Positions 11,640 to 22,399 of a stretch of 64,000 bases of DNA are shown one piece after another. Position 1 is the stretch's first letter, and each line of letters opens with the position of its first letter. The notes below the pieces were generated by a model. It saw only the letters and a list, made by a program, of their open reading frames with translations, made no database searches and was not told the origin of the DNA. Source of the DNA: Tragulus kanchil (taxonomy: Eukaryota > Chordata > Mammalia > Artiodactyla > Tragulidae); the NCBI GenBank assembly GCA_022376925.1, contig JAIOJX010000004.1, forward strand, positions 126,381,123 through 126,445,122, in the 5' to 3' direction. The position numbers were made by a program, and so were the translations under genes.

Positions 11640-12805
11640 CAAAGCTTTTCTGGTTGACATTGCTCTGCCTCAAAGTATTACTTCCCTTAGACTTCTGAGA
11701 GGCCAGAGCTTGCTGGAGTTACTAGCCTCCCCTGGATTAAGAGATCCTCAGAGGCACACCTGGTGATCTCCTCATACAGTTTGCATAAGACACAACATCC
11801 AACACTTACAAATTTGCGCAAACTCACTGAACCTGGCCAAAGAGAAAATCTTCTCTAACCCACTGAACTGAAAAAGGATATGTGTTCCTGATAACCATGG
11901 ACAAAATCTGCAGCTCAGCCTGCAACCCATCACATAAAGGGAAATAAAGCAAGCAGGTGAAGCTTCCAAATAAGTAGAACATCAGGTGGCACCATTGGAT
12001 AATTGTCTTCCCTCATGGCAGACACTTATTCTCATTTGGGGCAGACATATCCTTGCAGTAGCAGCACGATTAGCCAAAGACTTCCTGTTCTAATGCAGAA
12101 TATACATTCTAAAAATTGGAGCTTAGCTTCTGAAATACTGGATATGAAAAAGCTTGCATTATGATTAGATATTCCAACATCATGTCTATTACTGAAAATG
12201 GTAATGATATGCTAATTACTATAAATGTATGGCTTCTGTTGCAAAGTTTTTATCCGCTATTTTAGTGAAAAAGTTTTTCATCGATACTGTCAAGAATTAG
12301 AAGACACTGTCATTAAAAAGTCATCAGTTTTGCTGTTACAAGTCTACTATAAGATAGTATATTCATGAAAGCCAACTCATATTCCATGTTAAAATTTTAT
12401 AAAGGTTTTATTTGAAAATTTTGTACATGTTTAATACTTAATGTTATCCCTTGGATTTGTGCCCTATCTGTCTTACCATAATTATATAACGAATGTAACT
12501 TTTCATTAGACCTCATGTAGATATACAAATATCCTCTAATTTACCCAAATGTGGCAAGAAAATTTTATCATTTCTGTCTTACGATGTCAAAAGACTGAAA
12601 AGCAATGTTTAGAGGACTATAGCAGTGAATGAGCAGGAAAAGTCCCTGTTCTCATGGGAAGCTCTTGTTCTCATGGGAAGAAAAGAAAATAATAGCAAAT
12701 AAATGTACAAGCAATAAAAATGTCAAGAGAGTTGTAGTCAACACAAAAAAACATAAAATAGATTTTCTTTAAAAAATCAGACTTTATGTTTCTCTAATTG
12801 AATAC
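11640..12805. other. Non-coding, no recognised element
   Basis: Short frames at 11491-11766 and 11772-11969 lack any protein signature. A small direct repeat 'GTTCTCATGGGAAG' occurs at about 12648 and 12667. Confidence 0.45.
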
Positions 12806-12809
12806 ATCC

Positions 12810-13295
12810 TAGACAGCATATTAAAAAGCAGAGACATCACTTTACTGACAAAGCTCTGTGTACTCAATGGTAATATTTTTCCAGTAGTCACATGCAGATG
12901 TGAGAGTTGGACCATAAAGAAGCCTTAGTGCAGAAGCACTGATATACTAAACTCTGGTGCTACAGAAGGCTCTTGAGAGTCCCTGGACAGCAAGGAGATC
13001 AAGCCAACGAATTCTAAAGGAGATCAGCCCTGAATATTCATTGGAAAGACTAATGCTGAAGGTGAAGCTCCAATACTTTGTCCATCTGATGTGAAGAGCT
13101 GCCTCATTAGAAAGGACCCTGATGCTGGGAAAGGTTAAAGGCAAAAGGAGAAGGTGGCATCAGAGGATGAGATGGTTAGATAGCATCACTCACCCACTGG
13201 ATATGAATTTAAGCAAATCCTGGGAGACAGAGGAGTCAAGAGTTGCATGAGGTTGCAAAGAGTTAGAAAGGAGTTAGTGACTGAAAATGACTACA
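12810..13295 (+). mobile_element. BovB (RTE) LINE 3' end, sense, 5'-truncated
   Basis: Sense BovB sequence: 'ATTAAAAAGCAGAGACATCA', '..GAGAGTTGGACCATAAAGAA', 'GGAGATCAAGCCAACGAATT', 'GGAGATCAGCCCTGAATATT', 'GACCCTGATGCTGGGAAAGG', 'GGCATCAGAGGATGAGATGG'. This is the C-terminus of the reverse transcriptase frame and the 3' UTR. Frameshifts and stops break the frame. Confidence 0.9.
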
Positions 13296-13347
13296 ATTGA
13301 ATCCATATTTCTGTATTAACCACCCTCTCCCCACACACAAGGCAATC

Positions 13348-13443
13348 TCTGTTCTAAACACTCTACAAATATTAATTCACATGATTCTCACAAAAACCTA
13401 TGAGGTTGATGCCACTGACATCTACAGTTTAGAGTGAGGAAAA
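13348..13443 (-). mobile_element. MIR SINE fragment (reverse)
   Basis: 'TGTTCTAAACACTCTACAAA', 'TTCACATGATTCTCACAAAA', 'CCTATGAGGTTGATGCC' and 'AGAGTGAGGAAA' match the order of the reverse-complement MIR core. Repeated at 14482-14577. Confidence 0.65.
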
Positions 13444-13796
13444 TTTTATAAAATGGGGTGACTTCTTTCAGTTTGTGATCATAACGATCTCTGTTAGGTC
13501 CCTTTTAAAGTAGGGTCTGAAGACCAAGGAGAAGCCAGCCACATGATGATCAAGAGAATGGATATTATGATAGAGGGAATAGTTGTGCAAAGAAGCTGAT
13601 ATTGGATACTTGGCTTGTCACAGGGAGAAAAAGACCTACTGGTTTGCAACACTGTAGGCTAAGAGGCAGCAGGGTAAATGAGCATGAAAAGATCAGCAGG
13701 GGTCTGACTGTGTGGAGTCACAGTAAGGAATTCATTCTGAGCCTGAAGGGAAACAGTTGAGGGCATGTGGCAGCACAGAGCCAGTGTAAAAGATAT

Positions 13797-14000
13797 GACA
13801 TGTGGAGCCAGCCTGCCTGGAAGCAGATCCCAACTCTGCTATTTCTCAGCTCTGTGTTATGGGTAAGTTATTTCACTTTCTCTGTCTCCATTTCCTCACT
13901 ATAAAATGTAAACGTCATTGGCATCAACCACATAAGGTTGTGAGAATCAAGTGACTTAATATTTGTAGAACATTTAGAACAGAGTGTGGCTTATAACATA
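13797..14000 (+). mobile_element. MIR SINE (forward)
   Basis: 'GGAGCCAGCCTGCCTGGAAG', 'CAGATCCCAACTCTGCTATT', 'TCACTTTCTCTGTCTCCATT', 'TCCTCACTATAAAATGTAAA', 'CATAAGGTTGTGAGAATCAA' and 'AACATTTAGAACAGAGTGTG' align in order with the MIR consensus. Ancient and tRNA-derived. Confidence 0.85.
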
Positions 14001-14362
14001 GTGTACACAAATATATATTCAATGTTTGTGTTTTTGTTTCTAAAAGATTATTTTGCTTGACTGTAAGCAAGGGATCGGAGGAGTAGGAGAACATCAGGAA
14101 GACAAATTAGGAGGTTATTCAACACAAGTTGGGTTGTGCTAGGGTAAAATTAGGAGTGAAGAGAAACAAATATTTATATCTATATATCAATGGCATGGAA
14201 GATATAGGACATAACTATAGCCATATGGTTAACATGATTGAGATCATCACATGTTGCCCAGGCCCAGATGGAAACAAGTAAATGTTGCTGTGGAAAATAT
14301 TTATTTTGTTGTTTAATTCCATGGTTTTTGATAGAATTCCTTTTGGAATAATATAATGCATT

Positions 14363-14477
14363 GTGTTGTTCAGTCACTAAGTCATGTTTGACTCTTTGCA
14401 ACCCCATGAAATGCAGAACACCAGGCTCTTCTGTCCTCAACTGTCTCTTGGAGTTTGCTGAAATTCATGTCTATTGA
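14363..14477 (-). mobile_element. BovB 3' end, cut by duplication joint
   Basis: 'GTTGTTCAGTCACTAAGTCA' begins an antisense BovB 3' end that stops abruptly at the D4 joint. The continuation is found only after copy 2. Confidence 0.85.
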
Positions 14478-14481
14478 TTTC

Positions 14482-14577
14482 TCTGTTCTAAACACTCTAC
14501 AAATATTAATTCACATGATTCTCACAAAAACCTATGAGGTTGATGCCACTGACATCTACAGTTTAGAGTGAGGAAAA
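14482..14577 (-). mobile_element. MIR fragment, duplicate in D4
   Basis: Copy of 13348-13443. Confidence 0.65.
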
Positions 14578-14930
14578 TTTTATAAAATGGGGTGACTTCT
14601 TTCAGTTTGTGATCATAACGATCTCTGTTAGGTCCCTTTTAAAGTAGGGTCTGAAGACCAAGGAGAAGCCAGCCACATGATGATCAAGAGAATGGATATT
14701 ATGATAGAGGGAATAGTTGTGCAAAGAAGCTGATATTGGATACTTGGCTTGTCACAGGGAGAAAAAGACCTACTGGTTTGCAACACTGTAGGCTAAGAGG
14801 CAGCAGGGTAAATGAGCATGAAAAGATCAGCAGGGGTCTGACTGTGTGGAGTCACAGTAAGGAATTCATTCTGAGCCTGAAGGGAAACAGTTGAGGGCAT
14901 GTGGCAGCACAGAGCCAGTGTAAAAGATAT

Positions 14931-15134
14931 GACATGTGGAGCCAGCCTGCCTGGAAGCAGATCCCAACTCTGCTATTTCTCAGCTCTGTGTTATGGGTAA
15001 GTTATTTCACTTTCTCTGTCTCCATTTCCTCACTATAAAATGTAAACGTCATTGGCATCAACCACATAAGGTTGTGAGAATCAAGTGACTTAATATTTGT
15101 AGAACATTTAGAACAGAGTGTGGCTTATAACATA
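14931..15134 (+). mobile_element. MIR, duplicate in D4
   Basis: Copy of 13797-14000. Confidence 0.85.
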
Positions 15135-15496
15135 GTGTACACAAATATATATTCAATGTTTGTGTTTTTGTTTCTAAAAGATTATTTTGCTTGACTGTAA
15201 GCAAGGGATCGGAGGAGTAGGAGAACATCAGGAAGACAAATTAGGAGGTTATTCAACACAAGTTGGGTTGTGCTAGGGTAAAATTAGGAGTGAAGAGAAA
15301 CAAATATTTATATCTATATATCAATGGCATGGAAGATATAGGACATAACTATAGCCATATGGTTAACATGATTGAGATCATCACATGTTGCCCAGGCCCA
15401 GATGGAAACAAGTAAATGTTGCTGTGGAAAATATTTATTTTGTTGTTTAATTCCATGGTTTTTGATAGAATTCCTTTTGGAATAATATAATGCATT

Positions 15497-15775
15497 GTGT
15501 TGTTCAGTCACTAAGTCATGTTTGACTCTTTGCAACCCCATGAAATGCAGAACACCAGGCTCTTCTGTCCTCAACTGTCTCTTGGAGTTTGCTGAAATTC
15601 ATGTCTATTGAGTTGGTACTGCCATCTAACCATCTCATCCTCTGATGCCCCCTTCTCTTTGTCTTCAGTCTTTCTCAGTATCAGGATCATTTCCAATGAG
15701 TCAGCTCTTCATATCAGGTTGCCAAAGTATTGAAGCTACAGCATGAGTTCTTCCAATAAATATTCAGGGTTGATT
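15497..15775 (-). mobile_element. BovB 3' end (reverse), about 280 bases
   Basis: Continuous antisense BovB from 'GTTGTTCAGTCACTAAGTCA' through 'GCCATCTAACCATCTCATCC', 'CAATGAGTCAGCTCTTCATA', 'CAGGTTGCCAAAGTATTGAA' to '..AATATTCAGGGTTGAT'. 5'-truncated remnant with no open frame of note. Confidence 0.9.
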
Positions 15776-16375
15776 TATATAATACATAGAGATATTAACA
15801 AAACACATAAGGCACTCCTGAAAATAATAAAATATTTTGATTATATATCTGAGTTGAATATCATCTCTTAAATCAGATGGTATTGTACCAAAGTATAATT
15901 TCAAAATATATTTCAAATATTAAACTGTTATACCATTTTTATCTGCGATAGCTATTATTTTGAATTTTTATACACTTTTCCCTGGCCCAATCCCGTATTT
16001 GAAATTTTGGGGAGCCAAGTCTATATATTCTCACTGAAGCTCTGTAATTTAATACAAATAAATTCTGGGTCTATTTTGCCTTGCAGTAGTCTATTCTTGG
16101 TATAAAAAACATCTCTTCAATAAATTTAATTATAATAACTTTTTAAGAAGCAATTTGAATTGGAGGATAATTTATATCCTCTTCTAAAATACATCCCCTT
16201 CTAAAAATGTGTTAGCTTTCTAAAATATAACCATTATTGCTAAACGTATAAAAAAATTTGTATGGACATTCATTTTAGACTTGAAATATGGTGAATCTTA
16301 AATTACCACTTAACATTACTTTTTTTCTGGATCAAATAAGTTATTTTTGAAAAGGAAAAACGAACTCTTTCATGA
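15776..16375. other. AT-rich non-coding stretch
   Basis: No recognised element or gene. Confidence 0.5.
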
Positions 16376-16379
16376 TTGC

Positions 16380-18195
16380 TTATTGTTGTTCAGACGCTAA
16401 GTCTCTTTGATAACCCATGGACTGCAGCATGCCAGGCTTCCTCGTCTTTCACTGTCTCCCAGAGTTTGCTCAAACTCATGTTCATTGAGTCAGTGATGCC
16501 ATCCAACAGTCTTATCTTTTGTTGCCTGTTTCTTCTCCTGCCCTCAATCTTTCCCAGCATCAGGGTCTTTTCTTATGAATCAGCTGTTCACATTAGGTGG
16601 TCAAAGTATTGGAGCTTCAACTTCAGCATTAGTCCTTCCAATGAATATTCAGGGCTGATTTCCTTTAGTATTGATTGGTTTGATCTCCTTGCAGTCCAAG
16701 GGACTCTTAAGAGTCTTCTCCAACACCACAATTCAAAAGCATCAGTTCTTTGATGCTCAGCCTTCTTTATGGTCCAGCTTTCACATCTGTATATGACTAC
16801 TGGAAAAACCATAGCTTTCACAATATGGACCTTTGTTGACAAAGTGATGTCGCTGCTTTTTAATACACTGTCTAGGTCTGTTGTAGCGTTCCTTCTAAGG
16901 AGCAAGTGTATTAATTTCATGGCTTGCAGTCACAATCTGCAGTGATTTTGGAGCCTAAGAAAATAAAGTCTGTCACCATTGACACATTTTCCTCATCTGT
17001 CTGCCATGAAGTGATGGGACTAGATGACATGATCTTCATTTTTTGAATGTTGAGCTTTTTCACTCTCCTCTTTCACCCTCATCAAGAGGCTCCTTAGTTC
17101 CTCCTCACTTTCTCCCATTATAGCGGCATCATCTGCCTATCCAAAGTTACTGATATTTCTCCCAGCAATCTTGTTTCCAGTTTGTTATTTATCTGGCCCA
17201 GCAGATGGCTCAGATGATAAAAAAAAAAATCTGTCTGAAATGTGGAAGACCCAAGTTCGATCCCTCTGTTGGGAAGATCTCCTTGAGAAAGGATGGCAAC
17301 CCACTCCAGTATTCTTGCCTGGAGAATCCCATGGACAGAGGAGCCTGGCAGGCTACAGTCTGTGCGGTTACAAAGAGTTGGATACAATTGAGTGACTGAC
17401 ACACACACTCTCTGCATATAAGTTAAATAAGCAGGGTGACAATACACAGCCTTGATACTGCTTCTTGTCCCTGCATGCAGGTTTCTTAGGAGGCAGGTTA
17501 AGGTTATCTGGTATTCTCATCTAAGAATTTTCCACAGTTTTGTATGATTCATGCAGTCAATGGCTTTAGCATAATCAATGAGGCAAAAGTAGAATTTTGT
17601 AATTCCCTTACTTTTTCTATGATCCAATGGATGTTGAAAATTTGATCCCTGGTTCCTCTGCTTTTTCATCTGGAGGTTCTTGGTTAACTTACTGTTGAAG
17701 ACTGACTTGAAGCATTTTGAGCCTTACTTTGCTAGCATGTGAAATGAGAGCAATTGTGTGATAGTTTGAACATTCTTTGGTATTGCTTTTTTGGGGATGG
17801 AAATGAAAACTGACATTTGCCAATGTTGTGGCCATTGCTGTGTTTCCAAATTTGCTGACATATTGAGTGCAGTATTTTAACAGCATTATGTTTTTGGATT
17901 TGATATGGCTCAACTTGAATTTCATCACCTCTACTAGGTTTATTTGTGGTAATGCTTCCTAAGGCTCACTTGACTTCACACTCCGGAATATGGCTGTTAG
18001 TGAATGACCGCGCCATCTTGGTTACCTGGGTTACTAAGACCTTTTCTATACATTTCTCTATATTATCACCTCTTCTTAGTCTCTGGTGCTTCTGTTAGCT
18101 CCTTGCCATTTCTGTCCTTTATTGTGCCCATCTTTGCATGAAATATTTCCTTGGTGTCTCCAATTTTATTGAAGAGATTGCTAGTCTTTCATGGA
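16380..18195 (-). mobile_element. BovB (RTE) LINE, antisense, reverse transcriptase region
   Basis: About 1.6 kb of BovB excluding a nested SINE. The 3' end is on the left ('TTGTTGTTCAGACGCTAAGT') and the reverse transcriptase region runs to the right ('GTGATGGGACTAGATGACAT', 'GCGGCATCATCTGCCTATCC', 'GAATTTTCCACAGTTTTGTA', 'TCTGGTTCCTCTGCTTTTTC', 'CCATCTTTGCATGAAATATT'). The minus-strand frame 16588-16920 still reads as the C-terminal RTE reverse transcriptase tail, with CWRRLLRVPWTARRSNQSIL followed by KEISPEYSLEGLMLKLKLQY. The rest is broken by frameshifts. The endonuclease domain is missing (5' truncation). Non-functional. Antisense plus-strand frames such as 16376-16753 are not genes. Confidence 0.93.
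17190..17410 (+). mobile_element. Bov-tA SINE nested in BovB
   Basis: 'GCCCAGCAGATGGCTCAGAT', an A-run, a B-box-like 'AGTTCGATCCC', 'CCACTCCAGTATTCTTGCCT', 'GAGAATCCCATGGACAGAGG' and a CA tail. It interrupts the BovB between '..CCAGTTTGTTATTT' and 'CTCTGCATATAAGTTAAATA', so it inserted after the BovB did. The head is unusual in carrying an A-run of about 11 near 17219-17229. Confidence 0.88.
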
Positions 18196-18654
18196 TGTTT
18201 ACATAGTCATTTAAATAAAGTAGAAGTAAATTAAATATTTACAGAGAACTAAGTTTAGACATTGCTAGGTCTAAGAGTTTGACCTCTGTTAGAAATTTTG
18301 ATTATATTTAGATAAGAATATAGGAGAAAGTAGGTAAGTACTCAATGAGAATTCAGGATCCCTTTGTGCTGTTATAATAAAATATACTCACTAAAAAAAT
18401 TTCTGAATCATGGTTGACCTCAGCTTTTAATCTGTAAATTAAGAAATTAGACAGAAAGATTTTCACATTTCTTTTGTCTTTTACAGAGTACATATCAAAA
18501 TGAAAGTAGTTAATAGGCAGATTTGATAAGGAGGCCAGTGGGTCCCTAGGAGGAGAAGGGGAGGAAAAAGGAGAAAAAAAGGCAAAGATTTTCTAGCCTG
18601 AAATGTTTGTGATGATAAGGATCAATGTGGAAACTGAAACTAAATTTTGTCTTA
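18196..18654. other. Non-coding, no recognised element
   Basis: Purine-rich near 18550-18585. No gene seen. Confidence 0.5.
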
Positions 18655-19045
18655 TATTAATGTTGTGGGCCTAGGAAGGCCTTTACATTAGAATGTCTCA
18701 CCTAGCCCTGAAGCCTGGAGACTATCCTCTAGCTAACTCATGTTAATGTTGTGGGTGTGGGCCTACAGGGCCTTTACAGCCTTAAGATATTCTTTTGATC
18801 TGTTGTTTTAATAATCTATTGGAGAATACAAATTGTCTTGCCTAAACTGGCTAATGGGGGGTCTCTTCTATCCCCCTTCCAGTATCTGTGCTGGAAGCTG
18901 TCCCTCTCTATCCTCTTTCCTTAATAAACTTTTATTTCACAAAGCTCTGAGTGACCATAGCCAAGCCTTTGTGATCCCAATGTGAATTCTTCTCCTTTGG
19001 AGATCAAGAATCCAGCACCATTCACAGTGACCCGTCCATCATCGT
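18655..19045 (+). mobile_element. Probable endogenous retrovirus LTR (solo or fragment)
   Basis: It has an LTR-like layout. 'TGTTGTGGGCCTAGGAAGGC' and a related 'GTTGTGGGTGTGGGCCTACA' form an internal imperfect repeat. Then come a pyrimidine-rich 'CTTCTATCCCCCTTCCAG', 'CCTCTCTATCCTCTTTCC', an AATAAA signal ('TTAATAAACTTTTATTTCAC') and an R/U5-like 'AAAGCTCTGAGTGACCATAG'. No gag, pol or env sequence adjoins it. The family is not identified, and an unrelated polyadenylated relic is possible. Confidence 0.5.
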
Positions 19046-21094
19046 CTATCAAAAAGAAGAATCATTTAAACTTTTTGCTGAGCCCACTGATGTGATGCTA
19101 AAATTTCCAGTGGCCTTATAGTAATCTATGACAGAAGAATGTGTTTTGGATTCATCCAGAATATGCAGTTATGACTTAATCTAATTGCCAACTGTAGGTA
19201 TATTCATTTACTCAAAGAAAAGTTGCTCAATTACATAATTAGTTTATATAAATACTATGCCAGTCAAAGCTGTGTTTCATCAATAATACAGCACTCCAAG
19301 AATCAGGGTAATAGTATCCTCTTCTTGAAGATGAGTCAGAAGCTGCATTGCTAGCAATATATACATTCAAATCAATAAGTCTGAGAAAGAATATCCCTCT
19401 TCTCTTTTTTTCTCTTGGCTTGCTCTTTCCATCTCTATAAAACTTTTGCTGTTTAAACCTAAAGGAGAAATTTTTAATTTTCTCCATATAATTCTTTCAT
19501 CATTCACCACTAATCTTTTTCTGTGGATTATTTTCTATCCTATCTATAATCTAAAATATCTGTGATATATACTTACTACATAGCTGTGTTTCCTTTTTCT
19601 GCTGCTTGAAAACTATCATTATGATTCTCATCATTATTTCCCCCTGGAGAAATTCCTAATAATTGTATTAGGCTCCACTTGAAAACATTTGATATGGTGA
19701 CCCAGTGAATTTTCAAAATTCCCATGTTTACTGCTCTTGGGCTTGAAGAAATTCTGTTACATTTACAGCTGTGTATCGTTTCTTTCACTTCTTAGTCTTG
19801 ACTTGTATTATACAAACGTGTATTTTTAAACATTCTAGTGAGATTTGATGTTCTCTGAAAGCAGGTACATGTCATATTATCTTTATCTAATTTCTACTGC
19901 TTCCCTTTATCCAAGACCCCACAGTAGTAGACATAATGCCCTTCCCCGCTATGAGAAGAGGTAAGTTCAAAGTCTTGCCCATTACCTGTGCTGGAAGCTG
20001 TCCCTCTCTATCCTCTTTCCTTAATAAACTTTTATTTCACAAAGCTCTGAGTGACCATAGCCAAGCCTTTGTGATCCCAATGTGAATTCTTCTCCTTTGG
20101 AGATCAAGAATCCAGCACCATTCACAGTGACCCGTCCATCATCGTCTATCAAAAAGAAGAATCATTTAAACTTTTTGCTGAGCCCACTGATGTGATGCTA
20201 AAATTTCCAGTGGCCTTATAGTAATCTATGACAGAAGAATGTGTTTTGGATTCATCCAGAATATGCAGTTATGACTTAATCTAATTGCCAACTGTAGGTA
20301 TATTCATTTACTCAAAGAAAAGTTGCTCAATTACATAATTAGTTTATATAAATACTATGCCAGTCAAAGCTGTGTTTCATCAATAATACAGCACTCCAAG
20401 AATCAGGGTAATAGTATCCTCTTCTTGAAGATGAGTCAGAAGCTGCATTGCTAGCAATATATACATTCAAATCAATAAGTCTGAGAAAGAATATCCCTCT
20501 TCTCTTTTTTTCTCTTGGCTTGCTCTTTCCATCTCTATAAAACTTTTGCTGTTTAAACCTAAAGGAGAAATTTTTAATTTTCTCCATATAATTCTTTCAT
20601 CATTCACCACTAATCTTTTTCTGTGGATTATTTTCTATCCTATCTATAATCTAAAATATCTGTGATATATACTTACTACATAGCTGTGTTTCCTTTTTCT
20701 GCTGCTTGAAAACTATCATTATGATTCTCATCATTATTTCCCTCTGGAGAAATTCCTAATAATTGTATTAGGCTCCACTTGAAAACATTTGATATGGTGA
20801 CCCAGTGAATTTTCAAAATTCCCATGTTTACTGCTCTTGGGCTTGAAGAAATTCTGTTACATTTACAGCTGTGTATCGTTTCTTTCACTTCTTAGTCTTG
20901 ACTTGTATTATACAAACGTGTATTTTTAAACATTCTAGTGAGATTTGATGTTCTCTGAAAGCAGGTACATGTCATATTATCTTTATCTAATTTCTACTGC
21001 TTCCCTTTATCCAAGACCCCCCACAGTAGTAGACATAATGCTCACCTAAATTGCCCATTCCTGTCTATGAGAAGAGGTAAGTTCAAAGTCTTGC
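18886..21094. repeat. Tandem duplication D5 (period 1,100)
   Basis: Copy 1 is 18886-19977 and copy 2 is 19986-21094. The joint falls inside the LTR-like element at 'CTGTGCTGGAAGCTGTCCC', so only its 3' part reappears in copy 2. Near the end of copy 1 (about 19920-19977) the match is poor: copy 2 has about 20 bases ('..CTCACCTAAATTGCCCATT..') that copy 1 lacks or garbles. A C/T difference sits at 19642 versus 20742. Confidence 0.93.
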
Positions 21095-21162
21095 TACTTG
21101 GCCATCTTGACCATTAGCTATAAAAAGCCTTTCAAGGTTTTCTAGAATCAAAAGAATTATAA
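21022..21162. repeat. Displaced 140-bp direct repeat, left copy
   Basis: 21022-21162 matches 21819-21960 with about one mismatch (AAGCCTTTC versus AAGTCTTTC). Its first ~45 bases are BovB sequence, joined on the left to unrelated DNA at a run of C's. The right copy sits in natural BovB context, so the left copy is the displaced one. Confidence 0.85.
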
Positions 21163-21419
21163 GATGAGGGGAAGAGGGTAGATAAAGATGGAGAAGGGAG
21201 GCATGAGTGTTTGAAGAGCCTGGAGAGCTGAAGTGGAGGCCAGAGTCTAAGGTATTGTGTAGCCTTATTTATGAATATGAACTTCACCCTTTGGGCTTGG
21301 CTTCTTGTTCATGAAAGGTATTGGGAGGCAGGGATTCTAAATCAGGAAATCACATGAGCAAGTATGTGATGTCCATGTGTACAGTCATCTCTTTTGTTAC
21401 TGAAAAAAATTGTTTGCTA

Positions 21420-21865
21420 TGACCAGTGTGTTCTCTTGACAAAACTCTGTTAGCTTTTGCCTTGCTTCATTTTGTACTCCACGGCCAAGTTACCTGTTAT
21501 TCTGGCTGTCTCTTGACTTTCTACTGTTATTCTGGCTCTCTTGACTTCCTACTTTGCATTCCAATCCGCTATGATGAAAAGGATTATCTTTTTTGGTGTT
21601 AGTTTTAGAAGATTTTATAAGTCTTCGTAGAACCAGTCAACTTAAGCTTCTCTGCTATCAGTGTTTAGGGTGTACACTTGGATCACTGTGATGTTGAATA
21701 TTTTGCCTTGGAAATGAACCAAGATCATTCTGTCATTTTTGAGATTGAACCCAAGTACTGTATTTCAGACTCTTGTTGACTCTGATGGCCACTCTATTTC
21801 TTCTAAGGGATACTTGCCCACAGTAGTAGACATAATGCTCACCTAAATTGCCCATTCCTGTCTAT
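21420..21865 (-). mobile_element. BovB fragment, antisense, upstream (endonuclease) region
   Basis: 'GACCAGTGTGTTCTCTTGAC', 'GCTTTTGCCTTGCTTCATTT', 'TGAAAAGGATTATCTTTTTT', 'GGTGTTAGTTTTAGAAGATT', 'TTGCCTTGGAAATGAACCAA', 'ATTCTGTCATTTTTGAGATT', 'GATGGCCACTCTATTTCTTC' and 'CCCACAGTAGTAGACATAAT' follow BovB antisense order. A local ~28-base tandem ('TGTTATTCTGGCT..CTTGAC..') occurs near 21495-21552. Broken and non-coding. Confidence 0.88.
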
Positions 21866-21960
21866 GAGAAGAGGTAAGTTCAAAGTCTTGCTACTTGGCC
21901 ATCTTGACCATTAGCTATAAAAAGTCTTTCAAGGTTTTCTAGAATCAAAAGAATTATAAA
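21819..21960. repeat. Displaced 140-bp direct repeat, right (native) copy
   Basis: It continues the BovB fragment seamlessly on its left, then runs into flanking unique sequence. See 21022-21162. Confidence 0.85.
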
Positions 21961-22364
21961 AAGTTACATTTTAAATGGTGTAGTATCAGACGTATAAATT
22001 AAACTTTATTTGGAGAATTTATGCATAAGAAGAAATGGTTTTAGCAAAATGTAGTTTGAGCTTTTAATTACAACTGATAGTTGAAACAAAGTATAGAGGA
22101 ATCCACCTATTTTCCCTAAATACATAAGAAATGCCAGCTTAAAGCTATAATTATCAGAACAATTATATAGGTGTGATCTATTCTCCTGATAAAGTTTAAC
22201 TTTTGGTATGTTGGAACAAGCAAGTAGGCATAGCTATCTTTCTTTTCACATGAGTGGGCCTGGTTTGTACCTGGTAGTGGTGGTGGTGCTCTGAGTGCCT
22301 GAGGACGGGAAGGGAGCGGAAATGACTGGTCACCGAGGACTTAGAGATCCTCAGCTGTGTGTGT

Positions 22365-22382
22365 AGTGCCCTCTGCTGGTCA
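22365..22382 (-). promoter_or_regulatory. Candidate CTCF binding motif
   Basis: On the minus strand the sequence reads TGACCAGCAGAGGGCACTA. It fits the CTCF core consensus CCASYAGRKGGCRSTA at every position. It lies in a short island (22255-22395) that is more GC-rich than its surroundings and contains several CpGs. No SINE is evident around it. Occupancy cannot be inferred from sequence alone. Confidence 0.55.
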
Positions 22383-22399
22383 CGAGGCACGCGAATCAA

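Larger units (their letters stand above)
13346..15611. repeat. Tandem duplication D4 (period 1,134)
   Basis: Copy 1 is 13346-14479 and copy 2 is 14480-15611, with no spacer. The unit holds a reverse MIR, a forward MIR and the start of a BovB 3' end. Copy 1 breaks inside that BovB at '..CATGTCTATTGA', while copy 2 continues into further BovB sequence. This shows copy 2 carries the native right-hand junction. Confidence 0.95.
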
